From positions 23,365,420-23,429,419 of the forward strand of contig OY741269.1 of assembly GCA_963514095.1 (NCBI GenBank): 64,000 bases of DNA. Direction: 5' to 3'. Of the stretch, positions 1 through 12,550 are shown in pieces. Within the stretch, counting starts at the first letter, position 1. Each line of letters opens with the position of its first letter. The position numbers and the translations under genes are program-made. The DNA is from Eutrigla gurnardus (Eukaryota > Chordata > Actinopteri > Perciformes > Triglidae). Below the pieces are notes generated by a model that saw only the letters and a list, made by a program, of their open reading frames with translations, ran no database searches and had not been told where the DNA came from.

Positions 1-1250
1 GACAGAGCTTTGAGGAAGGGGAGGGACATGGACCATTTAGGACCATCCTCCACCAAAGACATTCTTTAGTCGACTTTACCATTTGTTGAATTAAACGACA
101 CATCTTCCCCACAAAAACAAATCCGGCAAAGGCACCCGTTTAAATCCTGTGTTCTTCCATCGTCATGTAACTTGTCACCTGCACATTCACACCTGTGTGT
201 CGCCAGTCGGCTATCTGGACCCCGGGAACCCAAACAACAAAGGGAATTTGATCAATTGGCTTAACGCTTTAAGTACAGACTTGTTTTTTTTCTCTTCTTC
301 TTGTTCTGTTTTGTTAAATAGTCCCTACAATGTTAGACCTCAACAGAAATGTAATTGATGGCAGTTAAATCTGCCTCCCCTGTAAAAATAAAGGTTATAA
401 CACTGGTGTGAGTGTACAATAATAGAGATGATTCCGTTCATTTCCATAGTTCAACACTGGATAAACCTTCTTGAGCTGTACTTCTGCGTTGGCAAGTGCA
501 ATCATGAAACACAATATATAGAGAAGATCCCGTTTCTGTATGGTTTTGTTGTCTTTGTCCTGGAAGAGTTTGTCCTCGACAACAGGAGGGTATTTGTTTT
601 GTTTTGTTTCTCTTTGTCTTTTTAGGCCAACTTAAAGCTCAATACAATACCGTCACTGTATCAGTCTCATCGCTTCTGCTCGCTGAAAAGACAGAGTGGA
701 CACTTTACATAAACAGTGAGAAATGTCACACCAGGTTGGGAGCTTGTACAATTGCTTTCTGAATTTGAATACAAAGTAGACTTGAGGACGTAGCATATGA
801 TGTATGTGTCATATTTCTTTTTCATACAAAAAAAGGTTATTCTGCAAAAGTTACGCAAGAGACAGCTCTTACGCAAACAACAGCACATTTGGGGACCATA
901 CCGTTTGAGCATGTATGTTTTCTTTACTGCTTAGTTGCGCAACTGATACCCACAATCCAACACTGGAAACTATTGTTGGGTGACCCGATGTGGATTTTCA
1001 CGTGGATGTTCGATGCTGACAAAACACAAAATCAACCAATCGAGGACAGATTTTCAAAGACAAGCGTACTCCCAGGATGTTTATTTACAAATTACATTGT
1101 ATGTACATTTTGATTGTTTTTACACATATTTACATCACCTTGACATAATCAGCACACACTATACCGCAACATTCAGCTTTAGAATCATTGAATAACCCAT
1201 GAATATGCTCATCTTGCACTTTAAATACAATAAGCCCACAGTTGCCCCCT
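1..1250. other. non-coding stretch left of b3gnt7
   Basis: Only short open frames without family resemblance, AT-rich, no splice-bounded coding segment recognised. It may hold the far end of the b3gnt7 3' UTR. Confidence 0.5.
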
Positions 1251-1256
1251 TTTATT
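1251..1256 (-). terminator. candidate poly(A) signal of b3gnt7
   Basis: AATAAA on the minus strand (CCCCAATAAAAG), about 1.05 kb downstream of the b3gnt7 stop. A second AATAAA lies near 1081-1086. Either would give a 3' UTR of 1.0-1.2 kb; which is used cannot be told from sequence. Confidence 0.35.
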
Positions 1257-2311
1257 GGGGGATTAAATTAACATGTCACATACTCGTACCAATGATAGTT
1301 TTAGTTCACAGTCATTCTAAAACCTCTACTGAATCCATGTCAAGTATATCAGCACATTCATATTCACAGACTGCAAACATGTAACACGTTTAGACATTTC
1401 TTTTCCAGTTCCCAGTAGTATAGGAGCAGTAGACGTTCAGATAAAGTACGTCACATTCCACAAAAAAAGTGCAAGGACCCCTATGAAACAAAAAATCTAA
1501 AGTTGTACTGTGTATGAAAACTATGAAAAGTAGAAAAAAGGTAACCATTGATTAGATCCAGGGTATTTTGACCGCATCACTGAGGTAGAGTTGTTGTTTC
1601 ATCCTTCTACTTGATCTGAAACCACTGACGCATGCCATACTGGTCCAAGGGACAGCAATGTATAACACTTAGTACAAAGCCAAAAACGCTAGCATAACTA
1701 GAGGCTGTGCAGCAGGTGCATTGGCATTGAATCCAAGCCTCCAGGGCACCATCTAATACTCACTGCCCTTTTTTTAAATTTTCAACATCAAACTAAACTA
1801 AACATTATTTCCCTCTGATCCAAAAAAACCAAACTATATTCTACAAATACATACTCATTGTTTTTGTTTACCAATTGTCCTCATGATACATTTTAAAGTG
1901 TATTCACATTAATGGATTTGCTGTTGTTGGTGACAGCTCACTACTCATAAGGGTCCTGGCCAAAGAAACACCTCCACCGTATCCAACCAGGAGGAAGGAT
2001 TTGGCGGCCGCAATGTCTGACGTTGACCTATCTCAAATATTATGCCACAGAATAAAAAGCCTTAAATCGTGGAGCAAGTACTGTCCTCCTTAGTGCGCCG
2101 GTCGATGCAGCAGCTCGACGTTGGTCGTTGTGTCTGGATCTGCGAGTCCTTCTACATGCCAATATGAATACACAGTTCTACAATCTTTAAAAACTCTTCA
2201 TAATTTACTTGTCTTCTGAGGAAACTCCCGAGTTTCCAAAAGAATTGCTGAAAGTTTGTCCATGGTCCCTCTCCACATAAAGGTCTGGGACTCATGCATA
2301 TATACCCTAAA

Positions 2312-3565
2312 CTATAGGATCTCCACTTTCTGCGAGCAGACCAGGTCACTGTTGACCAGATTCCACATGTGCATGAGGTCTGACGGGAGCAGCTTGTGCA
2401 CCACAATCATGCTCTTAAAGAAACAAGGTTCTCGGTTCAACTTGCTGCTCTTATTTTTCACTATGCCAAACGTCTTAAAGGCATTGTGTTTCGTAGGTGT
2501 GACCTGGAGCAGCTCCAGACACATGCCTAAGAAGACATCATCGATGGGGTAGAGCTCCAGGCTATCTGCCACCGAGTGAAGCCTCCTCGCCAGGGTGCCA
2601 TCCATCAGAAAACCCCCTCCGCCCGCATACGGAGGGTACACTGTCTTATTATACAGAGCCAGGGGGATGTAGTATTTGTTTTCCTTTTTACGAATGGGCC
2701 TCGCCTTGAAAATCACATCCCCCACAAACATGTTCGTCGCATGGCTGCTGCTCTCCAGGAACTCGAAGATGTTCCCCACGCTGACGAAAACGTCGTCGTC
2801 ACCCTTGAAGATGTAGCGCACGCTGGGGCAGTAGGCATGGAACCACTTGAGGAAGTGAGTCTCCTTAAGCGTGAGGTTGAAGAAGCTGTCCAGGAAGTCC
2901 CACTGGAGGATATCCTTGTAGATGTGATCTTCATACTCCACCAGCTTCTGGTGGTTCGCTCTCTCTGCCGCGCTGGACGGTTTGCCGAGAAGGAAGAGGG
3001 TCTTTATCCTCTTTCCGTCGACCACCTGCTCTTTGCCCCAGGTTTTTCGGATGACCTCTCTTCGGTCGTGCTGGGTGGCCACGGATTTGATTACCATGAG
3101 CAAATATACATCCCCCGAGCACTTCTCTGGGTGGTTGAGGAGCATGGGAAAGTAACGGCAGTGACGATAGAGCATGAACTGCTTGAAATTGTCCTCCAGG
3201 CCCCTGAACCAGTCCTGACCCGAGAGGTTGAGGTTGGCGCTACAGTTGGAGCTGGTTACATCCCAGGTTCTGGGGCTGCCATCCTCAGCGATCCTGGGAT
3301 CCCGGGTGTGGGCCTGAGGTTTAGGTGCCGGCTGGCGTTTGCCGGCCTTCCAGAAGCTTTTCATCCCCAGGTACGAGTCAGTTTTGTCATCCGGAGCAGC
3401 TCCAGGCTCCGCTCCCTCGGAGGCCTCCATGCGAGTCCGCCTCTCGAATTCAAAGGGAGCCCCCATGTTGATGCTCCCCCTCTGGACGACAGTCAGTGTC
3501 ACCACAGCCAGGAAGAACATGACACCCCCCCTCTTGTACACCCTCCAGCGGTCCCTGTTGTTCAT
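2312..3565 (-). CDS. b3gnt7: beta-1,3-N-acetylglucosaminyltransferase 7
   Basis: Type II Golgi glycosyltransferase (GT31) that adds beta-1,3-linked GlcNAc to galactose; in mammals B3GNT7 acts in keratan sulfate and poly-LacNAc chains. Reading from MNNRDRW gives 417 residues, close to the human length. Seen: short basic cytosolic tail, one membrane anchor at about residues 15-28, a variable stem, then the catalytic domain. The domain carries WDVTSSNCSANLNL (101-114), YRHCRYFPMLLNHPEKC (133-149), the metal-binding GDDDVF (255-260), YPPYAGGGGF (310-319) and ELYPIDDVFLG (337-347), plus N-glycosylation sequons at 107, 113, 230, 306 and 371. These blocks match B3GNT7 better than other B3GNT paralogues as I recall them. 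The frame is open 8 codons further upstream, but that stretch reads as intron ending in a CAG acceptor at 3567-3568, so MNN (or MMNN after splicing) is preferred. Stop is TAG at 2312-2314. Confidence 0.95.
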   Translation of the reverse strand: MNNRDRWRVYKRGGVMFFLAVVTLTVVQRGSINMGAPFEFERRTRMEASEGAEPGAAPDDKTDSYLGMKSFWKAGKRQPAPKPQAHTRDPRIAEDGSPRTWDVTSSNCSANLNLSGQDWFRGLEDNFKQFMLYRHCRYFPMLLNHPEKCSGDVYLLMVIKSVATQHDRREVIRKTWGKEQVVDGKRIKTLFLLGKPSSAAERANHQKLVEYEDHIYKDILQWDFLDSFFNLTLKETHFLKWFHAYCPSVRYIFKGDDDVFVSVGNIFEFLESSSHATNMFVGDVIFKARPIRKKENKYYIPLALYNKTVYPPYAGGGGFLMDGTLARRLHSVADSLELYPIDDVFLGMCLELLQVTPTKHNAFKTFGIVKNKSSKLNREPCFFKSMIVVHKLLPSDLMHMWNLVNSDLVCSQKVEIL

Positions 3566-3566
3566 C

Positions 3567-4690
3567 CTGGGTGAAGACACAGATGCCAATCAGAGTTAGG
3601 GCAAAATCATCCAACTCAAATACCTCTTGATAGATGGAAATCTTAACATTGAATTTGGTATGCCCTAAAAGTCACTAAACATGTCAAACTTTGAAAAACA
3701 TTAGTAGAGGAAGTTGATTTCCCCCGTTTTAACCCCAAACAAACCGCGATAGGTCTGGGAGTCAGAAAAATACACCAGAAAAAATCTAAAGATTTGGAAT
3801 ATGTTACAAAAAATGTATACAAAAATATAAAGGCAAGAAAAAGAGTAATTGCTACAGTCAGAAAAGCAAAAAATTTACAACATTGACAACATAGGTTTCC
3901 ACATGTTTACATGATAAACATGATCAACATGTAAGGTTGCAACAGTCAACAAGAAGGTTGACATACCTGTTCCCACTGAAAGAACACTGTGACCGGTGTC
4001 ACAGTGGGGTTTTTCCCCATGGAAATGACTTTGCATACAAATCATGTGTTATTACGTAAAAATAAAGTGACATGTGAATGTTTTCTCTCTGCATGTTGCA
4101 CTGGCTCAAACGAATGGAATGCAGCAGAGTTTTTAACACAAATAGTTATTTATCTATGTGGGGAATGCCGAGGAACGTGGAGCAACCCACGGAGCTTCAA
4201 AATTCTCCCATTTCTAACATGTCATGCCAGGGCTCGTCACAGTCCGGACCCCAGGGACACTCCCACGGGGCCCCAAGTAACCACAAACAAGGTCAATCTT
4301 GCCAGTTCTGGAATGAACATGCCCTTAACAAATAGTCATTTTAAAGACTTTCTTAGACAACTGTTGATGCTCAAAGTTCGCTTGTGAGGTCATATAATGC
4401 ATTCTCTTAAAGGTGATGATCTTTCCCACATTTTTTTTACCTCCTTCTATATGCGACTGATATTAAATCCACAGCATCACCTGGAAATTTCGGCCAAATA
4501 TCTGAATTATGTCATGTTTCAGCTCTTTATTATGATTACTCCTTCTACTTCGTGTTCACTTTAAGCAATGTTCTTAAAGTGAAAATCTTAAAGAGTGACT
4601 TCATGAGTTTTCATATTGAGTCCGTGCCTGTCAAATAAGCGTGGTGTGATATTGTTAATATAGCGCTACAATGATGAAGACGCCACTTAC
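3567..4690 (-). other. inferred intron 1 of b3gnt7
   Basis: Bounded by GTAAGT (rc of 4685-4690) and CAG (rc ending at 3567). Nothing recognisable inside apart from A-rich stretches. Confidence 0.5.
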
Positions 4691-4900
4691 ATGCTCTCCT
4701 TTGCTTTCGATGATCCGCGATGGTTGCTTGGACACAATTAAGCAATTATTAAAAAAAAAAAAAAGAAGTGAGCCCAGGCAAGTTGAGCTGAGTTTATGGT
4801 AAAAGAAGTATTAAAAAAATAAAATAATCCTTTGCACAGAAACAGTATCGTTGAGGTGCTGGCTGATACGAGCGGGGAGGTTGGCTGAGGACTGAGGAGG
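4691..4900 (-). other. b3gnt7: candidate non-coding first exon of b3gnt7
   Basis: A strong donor (GCAT|GTAAGT) ends this exon at 4691 on the minus strand, and the coding exon begins at 3566 after a CACCCAG acceptor. Joining them makes AT|G ATG AAC, so a start codon would straddle the junction. No in-frame ATG is seen further upstream before a TAA. The 5' limit near 4900 is only inferred from the TATA-like element at 4928-4935. Confidence 0.5.
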
Positions 4901-4927
4901 ACTGGCCCCTCTCCCACCGGGATCCGC

Positions 4928-4935
4928 TTTTAAAA
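4928..4935 (-). promoter_or_regulatory. TATA-like box upstream of b3gnt7
   Basis: TTTTAAAA in a GC-rich setting, reading CCTTTTAAAAGC on the minus strand, lies about 240 bp upstream of the inferred exon 1 donor. Position suits a core promoter for b3gnt7; no transcript evidence. Confidence 0.35.
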
Positions 4936-4939
4936 GGCT

Positions 4940-7900
4940 CGGCTGCAGTTACGTAGAGGCCACACGCGCGCGCACACACACGCGCAGCATATTGATATTG
5001 AAGAGGGAAGAAATAGTCCGCCCGTCGTGTACACACAGGACTTAATACACGTAGGTTATCGTCTGTAAACCCCAAAGTCAACATTGGAAGATTCTTTTGT
5101 TTGTCCTACATTAGACTTATGTGGGATGGATAAACCAATGAAGGATGTTAGGTCCGGTGTATGACGTGGTGAATTGAAATTCTGACGCATTTTAACTCAT
5201 GGATGAAGTAACATTTCCCCCCACTATTAAACTCGTTGGCGACATTAGAGTCAGATTTTGCTTCAAATGCCACCCCATCTGTAATCTGTAAAATGTATTT
5301 ATTTTTCTCACAATATTAATCGATATGAATGTAACTGCTTGAATATATATGGTTTTCTACAGCTTTAATATAGGCTATCTATGTGGTTATCTAAATACTG
5401 AGTCCCCCACAGTGTCCAGGTAATTATATGGTGAAAAAACATTATTCAACAAAAAGAAGAATTATGGCAAAAATGTATGCAAACATAGATAATTGAAACC
5501 TCTAAATTCATAATGACATATCTTCAGTTTTATCTCTGTATTTGGTATTCTGATTGCAAATCCAAACTTTTAGTAGTCTCCTTTACTGTGTTGATATTTC
5601 CTGCCTGAGTCCGAGAGGCGTAGGCCTACCTGGAGCAATCATAGTTAGAAGTGATGGGCCACTGACCAATTTTATCTGAATGAGTATGTGTTGCAGCAGC
5701 AGGCAGATGGAGGAGACCAAAACAGAGCAAATAGGAGAGGTAGTCAGGATATTTAAGGAAAATATATGAAGTGACCAAACAACATCAAATGAATCACATT
5801 TTTTTGACAAGTTAAATGGACACATTAGGGAATAAAGTTAGTTATAAAATAAGGATTGGTGTTAAATTAGCATAATGGAAAGTCAAGTAAGGCACCATAA
5901 ACTAAATAAGTAACAGAGCCACAATGATCTACTAAACCATTAGTACTATTATTCCGCTCATACTGTGGACTTTCCGGTATGCTACTGACGTCAGCAAGAG
6001 CTCCTGGTGTTAAGGAGCAAACTACACAGGTTTTTTTATCAGCTCCCCAGCCCTTTCACAGCCATTGTGTAACTAAAGATTTCATATGTTTGACAGCCTA
6101 TAAAAGTGACACGTCACTCGATATGTCCCTTTTATAACCCGCTACTGGTGGAAACAGTGGTCAAGACAAGGTTAGGCTTTTGATGAATGCATTCCTGGTA
6201 CGTGACATGTCTCCGTTTACTGGAAATCAAAAGTGGGACGTCATTTTTGCTTTAGATGATAAGATCTGAGAAATCAGGAGGATACCTTATCAACGACGAA
6301 TGAGTTACAGACCTAAAACAAAAGTCGGCGATGTTTGACTTACACTCGTAAAACGTGTCTCAGACGTGAAAACTAAATGAGTGATGGTGAAATGCTCAGC
6401 ACAGCTGTCACCCACAACAATTGCATTTAACGCTTTGCTATGGCAAACAGTGCTCTTCCACCTTTTATGGTCTGGGGGAAGGAACAAAAAACATTTCTTT
6501 CTCTCTCTGCTTCAAAACAGGATTTTTTTTTTTCAATTCAAACACAGCTGTGATCCAAAATCTCTCCTTCCTCTCCTTCTCTCCCCATTTCCTGGATCCA
6601 ACCAGCCATCCTTCTCAGGGCCATGTGCATCCTGTTGCCTGCTGGCGGTGTTTTTTCCCGTTTTGGTTTGTTTTTTTTCCTCTCTGTGGATTCAGGCTCA
6701 AGTGCTGCATGAGGAGTGGAGTGGTGATGGATACCACAGTCCCTCATCTTTCCCTTGGCTGGAAAAGGCCGGGTTTGTCACTGACTGTTAACAGGAGGCA
6801 ATGGCCGGTGAGGAAAACGGAGCCCTGAGAGCACAGTGAGTCATTGTAACACATGGCTGGTGTCAGGATATGACCAAGTCGCTGCAATGTTGTTGATTTT
6901 CATGTCTAACTTACATGAATCTTCTAGAAGTGGAGCTTGTGGACAAATAGCAAAAGTTAATTTTCAGCTGATGCAACATTTCTTTTTGTAATTCATATTT
7001 TTATTACATATTTACATTTTAAGATTTCAAGACAAAACAACAGAACAGAAAGTAAAAAGAATAAGAAAATAAATCAATAAAATCATAGGAAATGGCATAT
7101 GAAAATATAAAATATTACAGAATATATAATAAAAAATGTTTCAGTCATTGGGGGATCTTTACATGTGTCCAAAAACACTCAGGAGGTGTTGCAACTGATG
7201 CAACATTAAACTGCAGCTATCACTATCACATGACTACTTCAGTGTGAAACGAGTATCTTGCAGTGATGATCCCGGAGAAAATGATCACCCAGGAAGAATT
7301 CATATAAAACATAATAAAACAGTAAAAGTAATATACCCCCACATATAGTATCTAACACCCCTCCTCCATGGCATTATTCTCAGTCATAAAAATGAAAAAA
7401 AGTTTTTTTACTCAAAACGAATGTCCAAAGATCAAGAACAATAATATATGAATGGGTTAATGATTACAGAAGTCTGTAGAATTGTTTCCCTATCTGGTGA
7501 AATCTTTCAGTCTCATGATAAATGAGCACCTGTTTCGAGAAACGATAGCAAGGGTTGTGAAATTGATGGAATTACACAATTTGACCCGTCCCTGCATCGC
7601 TCCATCGGTGATACTCTTTTTACACCTGACTGCTCCTCGTCACCCTTTATGTTGTTTGTGCAGGAAGTGGGAAAGTTAAGGTGGGCTGGAGGGGGGTTGG
7701 GGGGGTAAGAAAAATAGACTGTTAATAAGAAAAAGAAAACCTCGCTTCTGGCACAGAGGAAGTCCGAGCTAATCCGTTGTTGGGTTTTACACACCTGGGG
7801 GACTCGGGAGAGGATTACCTTTTGGTCTGACCGACTCTTGTCAAGTGTCTGACGGGATTTGAGCAAGCCCCCGGAATGTCCACGCGCCCCTCCTCCTTTC

Positions 7901-10900
7901 AGATAAGTGAGGGGCCCTGGCCGCTAACTCCTCAGTCACCATGAAAGAATTTACTGCTGGTGGCTTGAGGGGATCTTCAGCCCCCCTCTTTTCCACTTAG
8001 CTGTCAACTGAGGATGTTCCTCTCTTGAAAAGGCAGATAGAACAAAGGAGATGTGATCAGGCCTTGTTATGGATGTCCCTGTCAGCTGTGGCTATAGGTA
8101 AACACCTGCCCCCTTCCCCCCTCTGGAACCGCCCAGAGGCCCCCGTGAGTTTTCTACACACTCTAATAAGGTCAGCTACACCCAGCTACATAGGACAATC
8201 TGCAATGATCCTCATCACTTCAAAATCCAATCATTTCATGCTGATTTTGCCGACTAAAGTCCCTGCGTTCGGTAGTGCTGACACACCTTCCTGTTCCGTT
8301 TCAAATACATTACTGATTGAGGGCTTGAAGTGTCGCAAGAAAGATATTAATGATTTACACAATGATATTTGGGGGAAAGTGGTGCGTTCACAGTGAGATT
8401 AAGCATCTTGCAGGAAATTGACGAAACAATCTTAACGTCCACTTACTCACTAACTTACTAACTGACTTTTGGCTGAGATGAGAGACGTTGTTTTGTGAAC
8501 TTCAGATTTCAGGGGTCGAGTATGAAGTATCAAGCCTTTTAATGGCATCCTGTGGAAAGGCCTTAATGGGCTCATTACTGCCCCCCTAGACTGGAGGACA
8601 AAAATCAGCAGCTATAGGACTGTAATTGTCGCAAACATGCTCTATAAGAGGCTAAAGGTGACGCATTAAACAAAATATTGTATGCATGGTGAATATAGTT
8701 TTAAATTCTGAGAAAAAATCAACCAAGCTCAGTTTCCAGAAATGGTGTCGTGCTGTCGCTGCACGCAGAGAAGCCCTGAGGAAAGCACCTAGCGTGGCTC
8801 GTTGTTAAACCGATGCAGCTGTCATCTGTAACAGTGATTAATCTTTTATCCTCTTCCTGTTCAAGAATCAACAGCCTTAGAGCGGCTTTTACTGTGTCCC
8901 ACGAAACCCATGCTTGTGTACACACAGAAAAAAAGTGTCTGCGCATTCATGCTTAAAGGTTAACGGACAGTTTGTTGAAGACATTCCTGAAAAAGGTCAA
9001 CAATGTAAAAAAAAAAAGGAAATTCCAAATAAGCTTCAGGTTTTAGTGAGTTTGATGAGTGGGCTCTTTAACCTTTACCTTGTTTTTGAAAATATCCTAT
9101 ATGCCTTCCGTGGATCGGTAATAATGTATTTTTAATGAGTCTGGCAGGAAAGCCACACGGCTTCAAGTGTTTACGACAAAAGGGCCGTTGTGGGGGTCAC
9201 TTCTGTCCATCCGTTCAAAAAGGACCGGCTGGGAGGAAACAGGAGGTTCAGGAGACGGAGACACCGAAACGGCTTCTCTCTTCTCGGTTGGCGTCGCCTT
9301 TTTATCAGTGGAACACATGGACGTCTGCTGATAAACAAGTCTGAAATGAGGGGGGCACTGATCCACAAGGTTAGGACTCGAAAGAAGGGGGTGCTCCTGT
9401 CGTTGGAGATTGTTTTCATGAGAAAAAAAAATATCACAAATTGATAATAGATTGTTATGAAATTACAAAGACCCAAGTTTTTAAAAAAGCAGAATCAAAA
9501 AGAGGTGGAAATCTTCATTTTGTTCCTGGACAATCACGGCCAGGTTAAAAGGGTCGCTCATAAAGTCGGAATAATTTGCAAATGTCATGTCTTTTATAGC
9601 GCCAAACAAAATGTTATGCATTTATTTTCACCTGGGTAATGGTGACACATAATGTAATCAGTGCACCTGGTCAAAACTGATCACTGATGCATTGAAATAG
9701 GAATAAACAGAGGATTGTGTCTGAAAACGAAATATTCCAACTTTATGGGCAACGGTGTATGAGAGGTCACCTGCTAGTTATTCAATGCCAGAATAGATTT
9801 GTTACATTGTAATGTGATTTAAGAAATGATTTAAGGAATATACAACATATGAGCACATGAAGCAATGGACCATCACCCACTGGTATCACGTCAACCTCCA
9901 ATTAAATGAGCCAAAAGAAAAGCTTTCAGGTCAAGTATGAAGTACTTCATCCAGCCTCGAAGATAATACAATAATTTCTTTTGATAAAGCCTTTTTAATA
10001 CCAATACGGTAAGTCAGATACACCCTTGGAGGTGTTTTCCTGTGCTGTAAAGGCCCAGAGTGTCATGAAACACACCGGAACCCCCTTGGACGTGATAAAA
10101 GGCCCACTGACTGATATTGTTTTCCATATCTGTGAGGCCATCCCGGCTCTTTATCCACACGCTTGTTTTGATAGACAGCAGCAGCTTCCTCCCTGTCGTC
10201 GTTACAGCTGGACGGCAGCGGCGGGCTCGAGTCCCGGGTTACACGGCCACCTGGCTGCAAGTGCGTCAGCCTGTCATGTGCAGCAGTTTCCTCGCATTGT
10301 GCTGCTGCTGCTCACTGATGTTAATGGCTGACTATGGACTATGTCATGCCTAAAACTAGCGATATCAATCCCGCAGCTTTTACAAATCCGAGGGAACTCA
10401 ACTGTGTGTGTTCATTTTGATTCCAGGAATTTAGTCATTTATTATATAGAATGGGTCTTTTAGTATGTTGGATTAGGGGGCGTGTTTTTTTTTTTTCCAC
10501 AGCAGACTTGTCACACTTGAGACAACCACCTGCCTTTTCCTGTCTTGTCTCTGGGGCGACGCATTGAATGAATGCAGGGATGAAAATCAGAGATGAAAAC
10601 AACAACAACAACAAAACAAAAAACGAAACAGAAGTTAAATAAATTAAATCATTAAGAAAAACACAATATAGAAGCATTCTACAAAACATTTTCCCATAAC
10701 ATTTATTGACATGTCTGAAAATCAGCAGGAAGAAATTATTTAATCCTACCATCATTTTATTTTGTCAATTAATTTCATTTTCTGAAACAGTGCACCTTTA
10801 TATGTTCATGTAAAATATAAAATATTCCATAATGATTATTAATTACATAATTTCATGTATCATATGTTCATATTATATACCATAGATATAGATATATAGA

Positions 10901-11390
10901 TACACAGGATTGGTTGTCTTGACTAACTAACAGTCTTGTCCTCCCCCCCATCTAATCAGCTGATTGGTGTCACCTGCCTCAGAGGCTTCATAAGCCTGCT
11001 CGATGCCAGGCTGCAGTTCTCTCTTGAACTGGCTTCTGTGAGCTCCTGTTTAGGAGTCTGTGGTCTTCTGTGGCCTTTGGGTTGTGTTACTTTAGTTACT
11101 TTTGTTTTGCTCTCTTTACTCCAGTAAATTGAATTAGCTGAAAACCATGCTTCTCACATTTTGTCATGGCCTTTTGATCCAGGTTGCGTCCTGCATAACT
11201 TAAATGATGGCCCTTCTATCCAGTAAGTCGTGGCAGTGGGACCGGGACTCTAACAGGGCCCTGAAAACCACAGCAACATTGAGTGGGACAAAATGTTTGC
11301 ATTGAAAAAAAGGCTGAATGATGACATAATGGAGGGGGGGCTGGGGGGAGCAACAGGGAAGAGTCGTAGCCTACCTTGGGAAGACAATGA
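4940..11390. other. intergenic region between b3gnt7 and armc9
   Basis: No supportable gene. Open frames are short and lack splice context or homology that I recognise. The part at about 10940-11210 (a TCACCTGCCTCAGAGGCTTC stretch, later a TGTCATGGCC stretch) has a composition reminiscent of fish LTR ends, but I could not find paired repeats. Confidence 0.5.
5986..6106 (+). promoter_or_regulatory. CRE plus TATA-like pair
   Basis: A perfect palindromic CRE, TGACGTCA, at 5986-5993 is followed 105 bp later by TATAAAAG at 6099-6106. No coding exon follows that I can recognise. It could be a cryptic promoter, an enhancer for b3gnt7 or chance. Confidence 0.25.
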
Positions 11391-11394
11391 TGAT

Positions 11395-11735
11395 GTAATG
11401 ACCTGGATGAATGGAAAGGTGTAGTGACCTCAACACCAACAATACATCCATCATGTTTGAGATAACGCTGTCGGATGAGTTGAACTTGAGTTCTCCAACA
11501 CATCAAAATCAACATCCCTGTCATGGCGGACTAAAACAAACGGGGAGGATCAACAATCTGTCAAGAGTTGAGCTCATCACAAACAACCTGACGTGTTCAT
11601 CACACAACTCCATCCTGGTGGAAAAAAAAGCTCATAGACATCTGTGTTTCTTAAGGAAACAACATTCCCATGCCAAGTTCTCGTTGGGGCGAGAAATAGA
11701 TCGCATCTTGATTGGAAGCATAACAAACTGGCTTT
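11395..11735 (+). mobile_element. decayed LINE reverse-transcriptase fragment
   Basis: The plus-strand frame from 11411 contains segments resembling the C-terminal part of fish non-LTR retrotransposon polymerases: a block with SRVELITNNLTCSSHNSILV followed by KKAHRHLCFLRKQ, which corresponds to the common VKKAQQRLYFLR type of motif. The remainder is eroded, with apparent frame slips. Family (L2, Rex1 or CR1-like) cannot be decided by eye. Confidence 0.5.
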
Positions 11736-12399
11736 GGGATGTGCATGGCTTCAATCAGTTTGAATTTCTATAGACTCCTTCTTCTCCAGCTTTGTCACCT
11801 GTTAAGGATCTCTGTGAAGTCGGAGCATTCTCTGTTGCCCCATGAGAAATGAAACTTCTTCTTCAAAGCAGCCAATGGATTACGTAACAGTGCTGGAGTA
11901 AACAGACCACAACACAAGTATCCAGTCAAGACGATACAAACAAAGACAAAGTATACCTTGAATGCTAATGATAATTATTCATGGAGGACATCAATGGAAA
12001 ACCTCAGCATGTTCCCGGAACATTTGTAAAGGTGCAGCTGTCGGGTGAGCTGGCGAGCGTGACGTAGCTTTCACGACGCAAGAGCAGAAATCTTCCTGCT
12101 GTTTGACATCTTGATGAGTTTTTTTTTTTTTTCCTTTGCAGAGTTGCAACACAAAGCCGAGCTCACAACAACCTAGTGGGTACAATATGCCAACTTACTG
12201 GCTTGCCAGTCATTATATAAGGGGAGGCGATTTATGATTCAGGTCTGTGCGGCCGATCTAAGCAGCAGCCAATTGGGAAACAGCACGAAGCTGAGAATCC
12301 TCCAACAGGAGACATCGGATTGAGAAATTCAATATAGTGATTATGAAAGGTATATTATTATGTATGTATGTATGTTGGTCTGTCATGTTGTGTGTTTTG

Positions 12400-12513
12400 T
12401 AAGCTGCTACTGGATGCTTGAATTTCCCTTGGGATCAATAAAGTATCAGTAGCTAGCATCCATCCATCCATCCATCCATCCATCCATCCATCCATCCATC
12501 CATCCATCCATCC
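12400..12513 (+). mobile_element. LINE-like 3' end with (CATC)n tail
   Basis: The segment AATTTCCCTTGGGATCAATA at 12421-12440, followed by AAGTATC, is a common 3' terminus of fish LINEs, where it is followed by a tetranucleotide tail. Here a (CATC)14 array follows. It may be the 3' end of the same insertion as the polymerase relic at 11395-11735. Confidence 0.5.
12457..12513 (+). repeat. (CATC)n microsatellite
   Basis: About 14 uninterrupted CATC units forming the tail of the LINE-like 3' end. Confidence 0.95.
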
Positions 12514-12544
12514 CAAGACCAGAAAACAGGTGACCCGCAGCACA

Positions 12545-12550
12545 TTTATT
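12545..12550 (-). terminator. candidate poly(A) signal of armc9
   Basis: AATAAA on the minus strand, 966 nt downstream of the inferred armc9 stop. It is the first clear hexamer I see in that direction and would define a 3' UTR of roughly 1 kb. Confidence 0.35.

Noticed and set aside
2576..3574. 332-codon open frame on the plus strand
   Set aside because: It is exactly antisense to the b3gnt7 coding exon; the frame is open because of the GC-rich codon pattern of the real gene, and the protein resembles nothing known.
12457..12513. Regular CATC array considered as a CRISPR-like or satellite array
   Set aside because: Simple 4-bp units without spacers, in a vertebrate genome; it is a LINE-tail microsatellite.
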